The notes under the pieces are model-generated. The model was given only the letters and a program-made list of their open reading frames with translations. It was not told the DNA's origin and searched no databases. 64,000 bases of DNA. Source: an uncultured Prevotellaceae bacterium. GTDB lineage: Bacteria; Bacteroidota; Bacteroidia; Bacteroidales; Bacteroidaceae. The translations under genes were made by a program, and so were the position numbers. This document shows, piece by piece, positions 51,741-60,905 of the stretch (positions are counted from its first letter, which is position 1; every line of letters starts with the position of its first letter). The stretch lies in assembly GCA_900313615.1 (NCBI GenBank), contig OMRP01000002.1, forward strand, positions 186,001 through 250,000. Reading direction: 5' to 3'.

Positions 51741-52898
51741 ATGAAAAGAGCCGTCTTTTTCTTTTTCGCAGTCAGTTTGTCGTTTTCCTTTGCACATGCA
51801 CAGAACGACGCATGGGGCTACGAATACCAATATGAAATACCCACCTGGGTGGAGCAGTTACAGGCTGACCTCACCTACCCCTTGGCATGGGGACACGACA
51901 AGGAAAAACGATTTACGAAGTGGAAAAAGAAAGCTCGTGCCAAAGTGCTGGAGTGTATGATGACACCACCACCCGTCCCCGACACTTATGCCATGACGGT
52001 GTTAGAAGAGGAACGGCGCGATGGTTATACGGCAAGAAAAATAGAATTTGCACTCTCACGTTACTATCGTGTGAAGGCATACTTGCTCGTGCCCGACGGT
52101 AAAGGGCCATTCCCCGCCATCAATCTATTGCACGACCACGGAGCCCACCTGAGTATCGGCAAGGAGAAGATGGTAAAACCCTTCGCCGTTGACAGCGCCG
52201 TGGTAAAAGATGCCGAGGACTGGGTGACCAACCTTTATGACGGACGTTTTCTTGGCGACGAGTTGGCCAAGCGCGGTTATGTGGTATTCAGTGCCGACGC
52301 CCCGTTATGGGGTGAGCGTGGCAGGAAAGAAGGAGTGGACCGCAACAAGTACGACATCATTGCGGGAAACATGATGATGCTTGGTCGAGACCTGTCAGCC
52401 ATGATGACTTACGACGACATCGCAGGAACGGAATTTCTGGCATCGCTGCCCGAGGTGGACAAGGAGCGTATCGGCTGTGCCGGATGTTCGATGGGAGGCT
52501 ACCGCAGTTGGATGCTCGCCGCTTTGAGTGACCGCATCAAGGCATCGTGCACCATCTGTTGGATGATAACCACCGAAGCACAGCTCACCCACCGTTACGG
52601 AAGGAAAGAGAACGGCGGTTTCGCCAACTGCATACCGGCTCTGCGCCAATGGCTGGACTATCCACATATCGCCTCGTTGGCATGTCCACGGCCTATGCTC
52701 CTCATCGCTGGACGTACCGACAAACTGTTTCCCATCCCTGGCGTGGAATCAGCCTTTGCCACGATGCACGACGTGTGGCGCAGCCAAGGTGTTGACGACC
52801 GACTGGAAACATTGATCCTCGACCATCCCCATGGTTGTCCCTTGGCCGACCAAGAGATGATGATGGAATTCTTTGACAAGTGGCTGAAGGGAAATTGA
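51741..52898 (+). CDS. Exported alpha/beta hydrolase (acetyl-xylan-esterase/dienelactone-hydrolase-like)
   Basis: 385 residues. Signal peptide MKRAVFFFFAVSLSFSFAHA. Hydrolase core: NLLHDHGAHLSIGKEKMVKP (oxyanion side), YVVFSADAPLWGERG, nucleophile serine in GCAGCSMGGYRSW (about 254), acid in MLLIAGRTDKLFPI (about 335), and histidine in LDHPHGCPL (about 365). The long N-terminal part and order match the Abhydrolase_7 / cephalosporin-C-deacetylase-like group acting on sugar or peptide esters in the periplasm. The gene stands alone. Confidence 0.82.
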   Translation: MKRAVFFFFAVSLSFSFAHAQNDAWGYEYQYEIPTWVEQLQADLTYPLAWGHDKEKRFTKWKKKARAKVLECMMTPPPVPDTYAMTVLEEERRDGYTARKIEFALSRYYRVKAYLLVPDGKGPFPAINLLHDHGAHLSIGKEKMVKPFAVDSAVVKDAEDWVTNLYDGRFLGDELAKRGYVVFSADAPLWGERGRKEGVDRNKYDIIAGNMMMLGRDLSAMMTYDDIAGTEFLASLPEVDKERIGCAGCSMGGYRSWMLAALSDRIKASCTICWMITTEAQLTHRYGRKENGGFANCIPALRQWLDYPHIASLACPRPMLLIAGRTDKLFPIPGVESAFATMHDVWRSQGVDDRLETLILDHPHGCPLADQEMMMEFFDKWLKGN

Positions 52899-53054
52899 AG
52901 ATTGATCATAGAAAAGAACACTCTAATTCGAGAACGACACCAGCCAATAATTAAACTATTTTTTCATCAATCTAAAAAAAAGAATTACCTTTGAATAAAT
53001 TACGCTGCGGCTCGGAAAAACTCAAATAAATTTGGTTTTTCACTCGCCTTGCTG

Positions 53055-53062
53055 TAATTTTG
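53055..53062 (+). promoter_or_regulatory. -7 box (TAATTTTG) for the threonine operon
   Basis: TAATTTTGCAG, 59 bp before the thrA ATG; a second match, TACCTTTG, lies at 52986-52993. Confidence 0.55.
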
Positions 53063-53080
53063 CAGCCGAAATGGAAGAAT

Positions 53081-53097
53081 CCCCCGTTGTGAGGGGG
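53081..53097 (+). promoter_or_regulatory. Leader hairpin before thrA
   Basis: CCCCC-GTTGTGA-GGGGG in the 5' leader, 24 bp before the start codon. It could fold in the mRNA; no leader peptide rich in Thr/Ile is seen, so attenuation is not shown. Confidence 0.35.
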
Positions 53098-53121
53098 TAC
53101 CACAAACGTATAAAAAGAATC

Positions 53122-55557
53122 ATGAAAGTAATGAAATTTGGCGGAACATCTGTTGGTTCCGTAAAGAGCATCCTGTGCTTGAAAAAAATTGTGGAGCGTG
53201 AGGCGAAAAAACAGCCTGTTATTGTTACTGTCAGTGCCCTTGGTGGTATCACCGACAAACTACTCTCCACGTCGATGATGGCCTTGCAAGGTGATGAGCG
53301 TTACAAGACCGAGTTTGAAGAGATCGTGCACCGTCATCACCAGATGATCGACACCATCATCACCGACCCGAAGAAGCGTGAGCAACTCTTCGCCACCGTC
53401 GACCAATTGTTCGACCAGTTGAAGAGCATCTATTTCGGGGTATTCCTTATCCATGACCTCAGCAAGAAGACGCAAGACGCCATCGTGAGTTACGGTGAGC
53501 GTCTGAGCAGTCATATCGTAGCCACGTTGGTTCGTGGGGCACGACGTGTGAATGCGCGCGACTTCATCCGTACCGAGAAGAAGAATGGGCAGCATATACT
53601 GAGCAGCGACCTGACGATGCAGCTGACACGCGAGACTTTCGCCGACCTGCCCCGTGTCAGCGTCGTTCCCGGTTTCATCAGCCGCGACAAAGACAGTGGT
53701 GAGACCACCAACCTGGGACGTGGTGGCAGCGACTACACAGCCGCCATCATCGCCGCCGCCCTCGATGCCGAAGTGCTGGAAATATGGACCGACGTCGACG
53801 GATTCATGACCGCCGACCCCCGTGTCATCAAGACGGCCTACACCATCAACGAGCTGAGTTACGTGGAGGCCATGGAGTTATGCAACTTCGGCGCGAAGGT
53901 CATCTACCCTCCCACCATCTACCCCGTATGTGTCAAGAATATCCCCATCTTGGTGAAGAATACCTTCAACCCTGAAGGTCCAGGCACCATTATCAAGGAC
54001 AAGATAGAGAACGATCGCAAACCCATCAAAGGCATCTCCAGCATCGCCGGCACCACACTCATCACCGTAACCGGTCTGTCGATGGTGGGTGTGATTGGTG
54101 TCAACCGCCGTATATTCACCGCCCTCGCCGACAATGGCATTAGTGTGTTCATGGTGTCGCAGGCCTCATCGGAGAACTCCACCTCCATCGGTGTGCGCGA
54201 CGATGACGCCGACCGTGCCGTCGCCGTTTTGAACGAAGAGTTTGCGAAAGAGATAAGCACCGGCGCCATGTTCCCCATGCATGCCGAGACCGGTCTGGCC
54301 ACCATCGCCATCGTCGGCGAAAACATGAAACACACACCGGGCATCGCCGGTAAATTGTTTGGCACCCTTGGCCGCAGCGGTATCAGTGTGATAGCCTGTG
54401 CACAGGGCGCCTCGGAGACCAACATCTCGTTCGTGGTCGACTCCCGTTACCTGAGGAAGTCGCTCAATGTGTTGCACGACTCGTTCTTCCTCTCCGAATA
54501 CAAGGTGCTGAACCTGTTCATCTGTGGCGTGGGCACCGTGGGCAGCAAACTCATCGAACAGATCAGTAGCCAGTATGAGACATTGAAAGAGCGCAATAGA
54601 CTGAAACTCAACGTAGTGGGTATCGCCAGTTCGAAGAACGCCATTTTCACTCGCGATGGCATCGACCTGTCGACCTATCGCGAACAGCTAAAGGCGTCGG
54701 CACCAAGCAACCTTTCCCATCTTCGCGACGAGGTGATAGGCATGAACATCTTCAACAGCGTGTTCGTGGACTGCACCGCCAGCCATGAAGTAGCCTCATT
54801 ATACCAGGATTTCCTGGAACACAATATCAGCGTGATTGCCGCCAACAAGATTGCCGCCTCGTCGGACTATGAGAACTACGAGCGACTGAAAGAAACAGCC
54901 TTGGCACGCGGCGTGAAATTCCGCTTCGAGACCAATGTGGGTGCGGGATTGCCCATCATCGGCACCATCAACGACTTGCGCAACAGCGGCGACCGTATCC
55001 TGAAGATAGAAGCCGTATTGAGCGGCACCCTGAACTTCATCTTCAACGACATCGCCGCCGATGTGCCTTTTTCCGCCACTGTGCGCCATGCCAAAGAACA
55101 AGGTTACAGCGAACCCGACCCACGCATCGACCTAAGCGGTATGGATGTGGTACGCAAACTGGTCATCCTGACACGTGAAGCAGGTTACCGCATCGAGCAG
55201 GACGACGTGAAACGCGAGTTGTTCATCCCCGACAGTTATTTCAAGGGCAGCCAGGAACAATTCTGGAAAGACCTGCCTCTGTTGGATGCCGACTTTGAGA
55301 AACGTCGCGAGTTGTTGGAGCGTGAAGGCAAACGATGGCGTTTCGTGGCCACGATGGACCATGGCGAAGCCAAGGTGAGTCTACAGGAAGTGGGCAAGGG
55401 CCATCCTTTCTACAATCTTGAAGGGTCAAACAACATCGTGATGCTCACCACCGAACGTTACAAGGAATATCCCATGCAGATACAAGGTTACGGTGCAGGA
55501 GCCAGCGTCACCGCCGCAGGTGTCTTTGCCAATATCATGTCGGTAGCAAATGTGTAG
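53122..55557 (+). CDS. thrA: Bifunctional aspartokinase / homoserine dehydrogenase
   Basis: 811 residues from MKVMKFGGTSVGSVKSI; a longer frame from 53032 runs back across the promoter. The kinase half starts with the KFGGTSVG loop and has NLGRGGSDYTAAIIAAALDA; two ACT domains (ITVTGLSMVGVIGVNRRIFT and IAIVGENMKHTPGIAGKLFG) in the middle give threonine feedback control. The dehydrogenase half has the NAD(P) loop LFICGVGTVGSKL (about 475) and the active lysine region (GLPIIGTINDLRNSGD, ...IDLSGMDVVRKLVI). First and third steps of threonine synthesis. The next gene starts 4 bp beyond its stop. Confidence 0.95.
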   Translation: MKVMKFGGTSVGSVKSILCLKKIVEREAKKQPVIVTVSALGGITDKLLSTSMMALQGDERYKTEFEEIVHRHHQMIDTIITDPKKREQLFATVDQLFDQLKSIYFGVFLIHDLSKKTQDAIVSYGERLSSHIVATLVRGARRVNARDFIRTEKKNGQHILSSDLTMQLTRETFADLPRVSVVPGFISRDKDSGETTNLGRGGSDYTAAIIAAALDAEVLEIWTDVDGFMTADPRVIKTAYTINELSYVEAMELCNFGAKVIYPPTIYPVCVKNIPILVKNTFNPEGPGTIIKDKIENDRKPIKGISSIAGTTLITVTGLSMVGVIGVNRRIFTALADNGISVFMVSQASSENSTSIGVRDDDADRAVAVLNEEFAKEISTGAMFPMHAETGLATIAIVGENMKHTPGIAGKLFGTLGRSGISVIACAQGASETNISFVVDSRYLRKSLNVLHDSFFLSEYKVLNLFICGVGTVGSKLIEQISSQYETLKERNRLKLNVVGIASSKNAIFTRDGIDLSTYREQLKASAPSNLSHLRDEVIGMNIFNSVFVDCTASHEVASLYQDFLEHNISVIAANKIAASSDYENYERLKETALARGVKFRFETNVGAGLPIIGTINDLRNSGDRILKIEAVLSGTLNFIFNDIAADVPFSATVRHAKEQGYSEPDPRIDLSGMDVVRKLVILTREAGYRIEQDDVKRELFIPDSYFKGSQEQFWKDLPLLDADFEKRRELLEREGKRWRFVATMDHGEAKVSLQEVGKGHPFYNLEGSNNIVMLTTERYKEYPMQIQGYGAGASVTAAGVFANIMSVANV

Positions 55558-55561
55558 TACC

Positions 55562-56797
55562 ATGAAACATATCATCATTTTAGGTGACGGCATGGCTGAC
55601 CATGCCGTGGAGCGATTGGGCGGCAAGACACTGTTGCAATATGCCGATACGCCATATATGGACCTGTTGGCCCGCCAAGGCCGTTGCGGTCGGTTGATTA
55701 CCGTGCCCGAGGGGTTCCCTCCCGGTTCCGAGGTTGCCAATACCGCCATCTTAGGCTATGACCTAAACGAGGTATACGAAGGGCGCGGTCCTTTGGAAGC
55801 CGCCTCCATCGGCTATGACATGCGTCCCGATGACTTCGCCATCCGCTGCAACATCATCACATTGGAAAACGGGAAAATCATCACCCACAATGGAGGTAAC
55901 CTCCAGACTGCCGATGGTGATGTGCTCATTCGCTACCTCGACGAGCATTTAGGAAATGACCGCGTGCGGTTCATCACCGGCATCCAATACCGCCACCTGT
56001 TGGTTATCCGTGGCGGCAACAAACATATCGTTTGCGCCCCACCCCACGACCACCCCAACGAGGAGTGGCGGCCACTTTTGGTGAAAGCCGAAGAAAACGC
56101 TCCACAAGAAGAAGGACGCATGAGTGCCCAAGAGACCGCCGACCTGTTGAACGACTTGATTCTTCGCTCACAGGAACTGTTGGGCCAACACCCCTTCAAC
56201 ATCGAGAGAGCCAAGAGAGGCGAGCGCCAAGCCAACAGCATCTGGCCTTGGAGCGGCGGTTATCGACCGAGCATGCAGACTTTGGCAGAGCAGTTCCCAC
56301 AGTTAAAGAGCGGTTCAGTCATTAGTGCCGTCGACCTCATCCGTGGCATTGGCCGCTATGCGGGCCTCGACGTGATAGAGGTGGAAGGTGCCACGGGACT
56401 TGCCGACACCAACTATGAGGGTAAGACGCAAGCCGCCCTTGAAGCGCTGCGCGAGCAAGACTTTGTGTTTGTGCATGTAGAAGCCAGCGACGAGGCCGGT
56501 CATGACGGTGACCTAGACTTGAAGTTACGTACCATCGAGCAGCTGGACCGTCGCATGATAGGCCCCATCTATGAAGAAGTGAAGACGTGGGACGAGGATG
56601 TGTGCATCGCCGTATTGCCCGATCATCCCACACCTGTAGAGCAACGCATCCACGTGAGCGAGCCCGTACCGTTCGTCATCTGGCACCGTGGCATAGAAGC
56701 CGACGACGTGCAACAATATGACGAAGTGAGTTGCGTAGGCGGTAGCTTTGGATTATTGCGCCTTCGCCAATTCATGGAAGAACTGATGAAAATTTAA
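55562..56797 (+). CDS. apgM-like phosphoglycerate mutase, proposed homoserine kinase
   Basis: 411 residues from ATG at 55562; an alternative ATG at 55550 overlaps thrA. Alkaline-phosphatase-like fold with metal ligands: LGDGMADHA (about 7), EVANTAILGYD (about 60), EASDEAGHDGDLDLK (about 305) and VLPDHPTPVEQRIH (about 350). The family (TIGR02535) occurs in threonine operons that lack a GHMP homoserine kinase and is proposed to phosphorylate homoserine. Here it follows thrA by 4 bp, which supports that. Confidence 0.9.
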   Translation: MKHIIILGDGMADHAVERLGGKTLLQYADTPYMDLLARQGRCGRLITVPEGFPPGSEVANTAILGYDLNEVYEGRGPLEAASIGYDMRPDDFAIRCNIITLENGKIITHNGGNLQTADGDVLIRYLDEHLGNDRVRFITGIQYRHLLVIRGGNKHIVCAPPHDHPNEEWRPLLVKAEENAPQEEGRMSAQETADLLNDLILRSQELLGQHPFNIERAKRGERQANSIWPWSGGYRPSMQTLAEQFPQLKSGSVISAVDLIRGIGRYAGLDVIEVEGATGLADTNYEGKTQAALEALREQDFVFVHVEASDEAGHDGDLDLKLRTIEQLDRRMIGPIYEEVKTWDEDVCIAVLPDHPTPVEQRIHVSEPVPFVIWHRGIEADDVQQYDEVSCVGGSFGLLRLRQFMEELMKI

Positions 56798-56910
56798 AGG
56801 TAGTTATCACCTTGCTTGGGAGTTAAAAGGGCAATAGCCTACAATCGGAGTACTACTGTCCCTTTAACTTCCCTTTAGATTCCCTTCAATTTCCTTTTAA
56901 CATCCTTCCC

Positions 56911-58149
56911 CTACTTCTTTACCCTCGTCATATAGGTGGCAACGAAGGTCTCTTTGCCCTCGTCATTTGTTTGAGTTTTTCCCAATTCAAGTTTATCACG
57001 AGAATCATCCATGTAGGCCGACGTGGCAAAATGTGAAAGGATAGGATTATTCATATCCTTCTCCCATTGCTCTTTATTCATTCGCTCATTATTGGAAATA
57101 TAGCTATCTACCGAATCTTTCATTTCCGGCTTACAGGTCATCTGCGATTTATCGGATGTCACCTTGATGTCGCTGCTGTAACAACGGACGAGCGAGTCGC
57201 CCTCAATGGTCCAGGTGCCTCCTATGGTGGTGACAAAGAGCAGTCTGCCACTATAGAACGGGTTCACCACCTTCAAGGTGATGGTGTGAGTGAATGTCTG
57301 GTCTCTCATAAATTCCATCTCTTCCGTCTTATCTTTTGACGAAGCGGCGGTCCATTTGCCAATGATATCACCTTTGCGTACCGGACGGCCAAAACGTTTC
57401 GTCGCCTTAACGTATTCCTCCATCTCTTCGTCAGTAATGCCCATGATGAACTTACACTGGTCACTCATCTGTTTCCATTCATCAGCGATGGCATTATACG
57501 TTCTGCTTCGCATAGGCGAATACATCAAAAAGAACTGCACTTTGTTGTCCTGTAACTTACCCTTGAGGAACTCGGGTAAGAAATCAAGAATGTTATAAGT
57601 CGGAGCATGCTCTAAATACATTTGGTATTGCTGTTCCTTATCAAAAGGTTCAATGAAGCGGTAATCACTGTTGAAGATATCCTGATAATACCTTCGTTCA
57701 TAGAAAAATGACTGGGCCACATCTATGAATTGGGGGTTGTCGATATTCTTCCAGGAGTCCGGGCTGCTATGGAATATTTTTTCCTTGGAGTCCTGCATCT
57801 TGAAATCCTCCATCCTGCAGATAAAATCAAACACCGTATTCAAAGTATCGAAAGATATCGTATTGATGCTGTCAAGGTGACTCAAGACATATTGCGCCAA
57901 CTCAAAATTATCAACTTCAAGTTTGGCTTTGTCTCTCATCAACTGTACGTTTTCATCAATGTCGTGAATGACCATCATAGCAGTTTGTCGACCAGCATTC
58001 TTCTTCTGTTTCTGTTCGATGAGATGAGCCGTACCGAAAGTGAGTATGATGGATATAGTGGTGGCGAGGATAGTAAGGCCGAGTTCCTTGAGGAATCCCT
58101 TCCCCGTGAGTACCCTACCAAATTTAGGCATTTTGAATTTCACGTTCAT
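56911..58149 (-). CDS. Membrane-anchored protein of unknown function inside the threonine gene cluster
   Basis: 412 residues from the ATG starting MNVKFKMPKFGRVLTGKGFL (a longer frame to 58245 passes its promoter). One membrane segment (LGLTILATTISIILTFGTAH, about 23-42), then a large helical and strand domain outside or inside the membrane; YERRYYQDIFNSDYRFIEPF and TSAYMDDSRDKLELGKTQTN have no catalytic look. A short N-terminal anchor followed by a long soluble part is common in Bacteroidota DUF6090-like proteins, but the match is unproven. It lies opposite to the flanking thr genes. Confidence 0.65.
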   Translation of the reverse strand: MNVKFKMPKFGRVLTGKGFLKELGLTILATTISIILTFGTAHLIEQKQKKNAGRQTAMMVIHDIDENVQLMRDKAKLEVDNFELAQYVLSHLDSINTISFDTLNTVFDFICRMEDFKMQDSKEKIFHSSPDSWKNIDNPQFIDVAQSFFYERRYYQDIFNSDYRFIEPFDKEQQYQMYLEHAPTYNILDFLPEFLKGKLQDNKVQFFLMYSPMRSRTYNAIADEWKQMSDQCKFIMGITDEEMEEYVKATKRFGRPVRKGDIIGKWTAASSKDKTEEMEFMRDQTFTHTITLKVVNPFYSGRLLFVTTIGGTWTIEGDSLVRCYSSDIKVTSDKSQMTCKPEMKDSVDSYISNNERMNKEQWEKDMNNPILSHFATSAYMDDSRDKLELGKTQTNDEGKETFVATYMTRVKK

Positions 58150-58175
58150 GATATGGTAATTTTTCTTTTCGTCTG

Positions 58176-58183
58176 CAAAAATA
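58176..58183 (-). promoter_or_regulatory. -7 box (TATTTTTG) for the membrane gene
   Basis: Minus-strand TATTTTTGCAGACG, 26 bp before the ATG at 58149. Confidence 0.55.
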
Positions 58184-58245
58184 CGAAAAGTTTTTGAGTT
58201 AGTGAGTTTTTGAGTCCTTTCTTTGGCTATCCACCATAAAATCAT

Positions 58246-58253
58246 TACCTTTG
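58246..58253 (+). promoter_or_regulatory. -7 box (TACCTTTG) for thrC
   Basis: TACCTTTGTCC, 34 bp before the ATG; thrC therefore has its own promoter. Confidence 0.6.
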
Positions 58254-58287
58254 TCCCTCAAAATTACAATAGACTATAAGAACGACT

Positions 58288-59610
58288 ATGAGATATTACA
58301 GTACCAACCAACAAGCCCCTATGGCCACGTTGAAGAAAGCCGTGGTGAAGGGATTGGCAGAAGACCGAGGGCTTTATATGCCAAAAGAGATACGACCACT
58401 GTCAGCGGAGTTTTTCGAGTCCATCGACACGTTCTCATTTCAGGAGATTGCCTATGAAGTGGCCAAAGCCTTTTTTGGCGATGATGTGGACGATGACGCA
58501 TTGAGGAAAATCGTCTACGACACACTCTCTTTCGACTGTCCCGTGGTGGACGTGGATGAGAACATCCATTCATTGGAACTGTTTCATGGTCCTACACTCG
58601 CTTTCAAGGACGTGGGCGCTCGTTTCATGGCCCGTCTGCTTCAATATTTCATTCGTCAGGAGAGTCAGGAGCGCGTGAATGTGCTGGTGGCCACCAGTGG
58701 CGACACGGGCTCGGCCGTAGCCAACGGTTTCCTAGGAGTCGATGGCATCCATGTGTATGTGCTCTATCCCAAAGGCAAGGTGAGCCGCATCCAGGAATGC
58801 CAATTCACGACACTCGGCCAAAACATCACCGCTATCGAGGTGGAAGGTGTGTTCGACGACTGTCAGGCATTGGTGAAGAACGCCTTCATGGATGAGGAGT
58901 TGAACCGCCACATGCGTCTGACGAGCGCCAACAGCATCAATGTGGCACGTTTCCTGCCGCAGGCATTCTACTATTTCAATGCCTACGCCCGGATGAAAGA
59001 ACAAGGAAGGCTCACCTTCGACAAGGATGGGCGAAGCAACCTCGTGATTTGTGTTCCGAGTGGCAACTTTGGCAACATCACTGCCGGACTATTCGGTCAT
59101 CGTATGGGGCTGCCCGTCAAGCGGTTCATCGCCGCCAACAATGCCAACGACATTTTCTACAAATATCTCCAGACGGGTGTCTACACCCCGCAGCCCAGCA
59201 AGCAGACACTGGCCAACGCCATGGACGTGGGCGACCCCAGCAATTTTGCCCGTATTCTCGACCTCTATGGCCACAGCCACGAACGTATCACGGCACTCAT
59301 CAGTGGCGCCACCTATAGCGACAATCTAATCAAGGAAACCATGCGCGACTGCTTGCAGCGCACAGGCTACCAGCTCGACCCCCATGGTGCTTGCGGTTAT
59401 CGCGCGCTACGTGAACTACTCACCGCCGACGAAGTGGGCGTGTTCTGTGAGACGGCCCATCCCGCGAAGTTCAAGGAGAAGGTGGACGAGATTTGCCACA
59501 CCGATGTGGCTATTCCCGACCGTCTGGCTGCTTTCATGCGAGGTAAGAAGCAGAGCGTACCCCTCTCGAAAGATTTCAGCGACTTCAAAACATTTTTGAT
59601 GAGAGAATAG
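58288..59610 (+). CDS. thrC: Threonine synthase
   Basis: 440 residues. Last step of threonine synthesis: O-phosphohomoserine to threonine, PLP-dependent. Start MRYYSTNQQAPMATLKKAVV fits the family. PLP lysine in HGPTLAFKDVGARF (about 113); other core parts VATSGDTGSAVANGFLGVDG, VCVPSGNFGNITAG-type VPSGNFGNITAGLF, and DPHGACGYRALREL. It completes the pathway of thrA and the apgM-like gene. Confidence 0.95.
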   Translation: MRYYSTNQQAPMATLKKAVVKGLAEDRGLYMPKEIRPLSAEFFESIDTFSFQEIAYEVAKAFFGDDVDDDALRKIVYDTLSFDCPVVDVDENIHSLELFHGPTLAFKDVGARFMARLLQYFIRQESQERVNVLVATSGDTGSAVANGFLGVDGIHVYVLYPKGKVSRIQECQFTTLGQNITAIEVEGVFDDCQALVKNAFMDEELNRHMRLTSANSINVARFLPQAFYYFNAYARMKEQGRLTFDKDGRSNLVICVPSGNFGNITAGLFGHRMGLPVKRFIAANNANDIFYKYLQTGVYTPQPSKQTLANAMDVGDPSNFARILDLYGHSHERITALISGATYSDNLIKETMRDCLQRTGYQLDPHGACGYRALRELLTADEVGVFCETAHPAKFKEKVDEICHTDVAIPDRLAAFMRGKKQSVPLSKDFSDFKTFLMRE

Positions 59611-59731
59611 GAACAATAGCTGCTTTAGTTGCTATAAAAAGCTACAGAATCGTTAAAGAGCTATATCAACCCCATAGCCCCAAGAACAATTCTTCGTTAT
59701 ATGGCGCTATTTTCTTATAGACTATAAGCCG

Positions 59732-59770
59732 CAGGGCCGTTTCACGAACAATCTGAAACGGCCCTGTTTA
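59732..59770 (+). terminator. Terminator after thrC
   Basis: CAGGGCCGTTTCA, loop CGAACAATC, exact complement, then TTTAAATTTCTT. The 59611-59731 part holds nothing recognised. Confidence 0.82.
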
Positions 59771-59830
59771 AATTTCTTAAAATGATGGTTTTTTCATCGT
59801 TTTTTTCATTGCAGGATGACTGGAAAATAT

Positions 59831-59838
59831 TATATTTG
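59831..59838 (+). promoter_or_regulatory. -7 box (TATATTTG) for the lipoate ligase / glycine cleavage cluster
   Basis: TATATTTGCAATC, 49 bp before the ATG at 59888. Confidence 0.6.
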
Positions 59839-59887
59839 CAATCAAGAACGACCGACCTTTTTTAACCCCGAATCGAACACACATAGG

Positions 59888-60862
59888 ATGGAGTATATCA
59901 GCTTCGGTCCTGCTGACGTTGGCCGCCCATTGAGTTTCTACTTGGCGGCAGAAGAGTATGTAGCCCGCCATGTGGAAGCAGACGATTGTTTTTTCATGTG
60001 GCGGGTGGAACCGTCTGTCATTTTCGGACGCAACCAACTGATAGAGAACGAGGTGAACACCGACTACTGTCGTGAGCACGATATCAAAATGTATCGCCGC
60101 AAGAGTGGTGGCGGTTGCGTATATGCTGACATGGGCAACGTGATGCTGAGTTACATCACTAGGGAGGAAAACGTGAACTTCACCTTCAACCGCTACATGA
60201 ACATGCTAGTACTGGTGCTCTACAAAATGGGCATCGAGGCGAAGGCCACAGGACGCAACGACATCCTCATTGACGGAAGAAAAGTGTCGGGCAACGCTTT
60301 CTACCATATCCCCGGGCGCAGCATCGTTCATGGCACCCTACTCTACGACACGCAGATGGAGAACATGGCGGCGGCCATCACGCCCAGCCAAGCCAAACTC
60401 GAGAGTAAAGGAGTGGAGAGCGTTCGCCAGCATGTGGCACTGCTGAAGGAACACACCACGATGCCACTGACCGACATCATGGCCTTTTTCCGAGCCCAAC
60501 TATGCCATGGGGAGACAATCCTCGACAGCAAGGCCATCGACGAGATAGAACATATCGAGCGTGGTTATCTGGACGACTCCTTCATCTACGGGCGCAATCC
60601 CCGTTACAGCGTGGTGCGCATGCAACGCATCGAAGGCGTGGGCGATATCGAGGTGCGTATGGAGATGAAGAACGGCATCATCAAACAGATGGAACTGTTG
60701 GGCGACTTTTTCGTCGTTGGCGACATCGACGCCATCACCCATGCCTTACGCAACGTGGCATTGGAACGGACAGCGCTGGATGCCGCCCTACCCACACACC
60801 TTGACAATATCATCCTCCATCTGGACAAAACATCGTTCATCGACATGCTGATCCATCATTGA
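59888..60862 (+). CDS. lplA: Lipoate-protein ligase
   Basis: 324 residues from MEYISFGPADVGRPLSFYLA; the ATG at 59816 lies before the promoter. It activates lipoate with ATP and attaches it to the lysine of carrier domains. Motifs: RRKSGGGCVYADMGNVMLSY (about 79), GRNDILIDGRKVSGNAFYHI with the catalytic lysine (about 140), and a C-terminal accessory domain like LplA-C. The next genes (gcvT, gcvH) include the lipoyl carrier GcvH, so it probably lipoylates that protein. 43 bp from gcvT. Confidence 0.88.
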   Translation: MEYISFGPADVGRPLSFYLAAEEYVARHVEADDCFFMWRVEPSVIFGRNQLIENEVNTDYCREHDIKMYRRKSGGGCVYADMGNVMLSYITREENVNFTFNRYMNMLVLVLYKMGIEAKATGRNDILIDGRKVSGNAFYHIPGRSIVHGTLLYDTQMENMAAAITPSQAKLESKGVESVRQHVALLKEHTTMPLTDIMAFFRAQLCHGETILDSKAIDEIEHIERGYLDDSFIYGRNPRYSVVRMQRIEGVGDIEVRMEMKNGIIKQMELLGDFFVVGDIDAITHALRNVALERTALDAALPTHLDNIILHLDKTSFIDMLIHH

Positions 60863-60905
60863 AATCATTTATACCGTCAAAACCAAAACCCAAAATACAA
60901 TCGAA

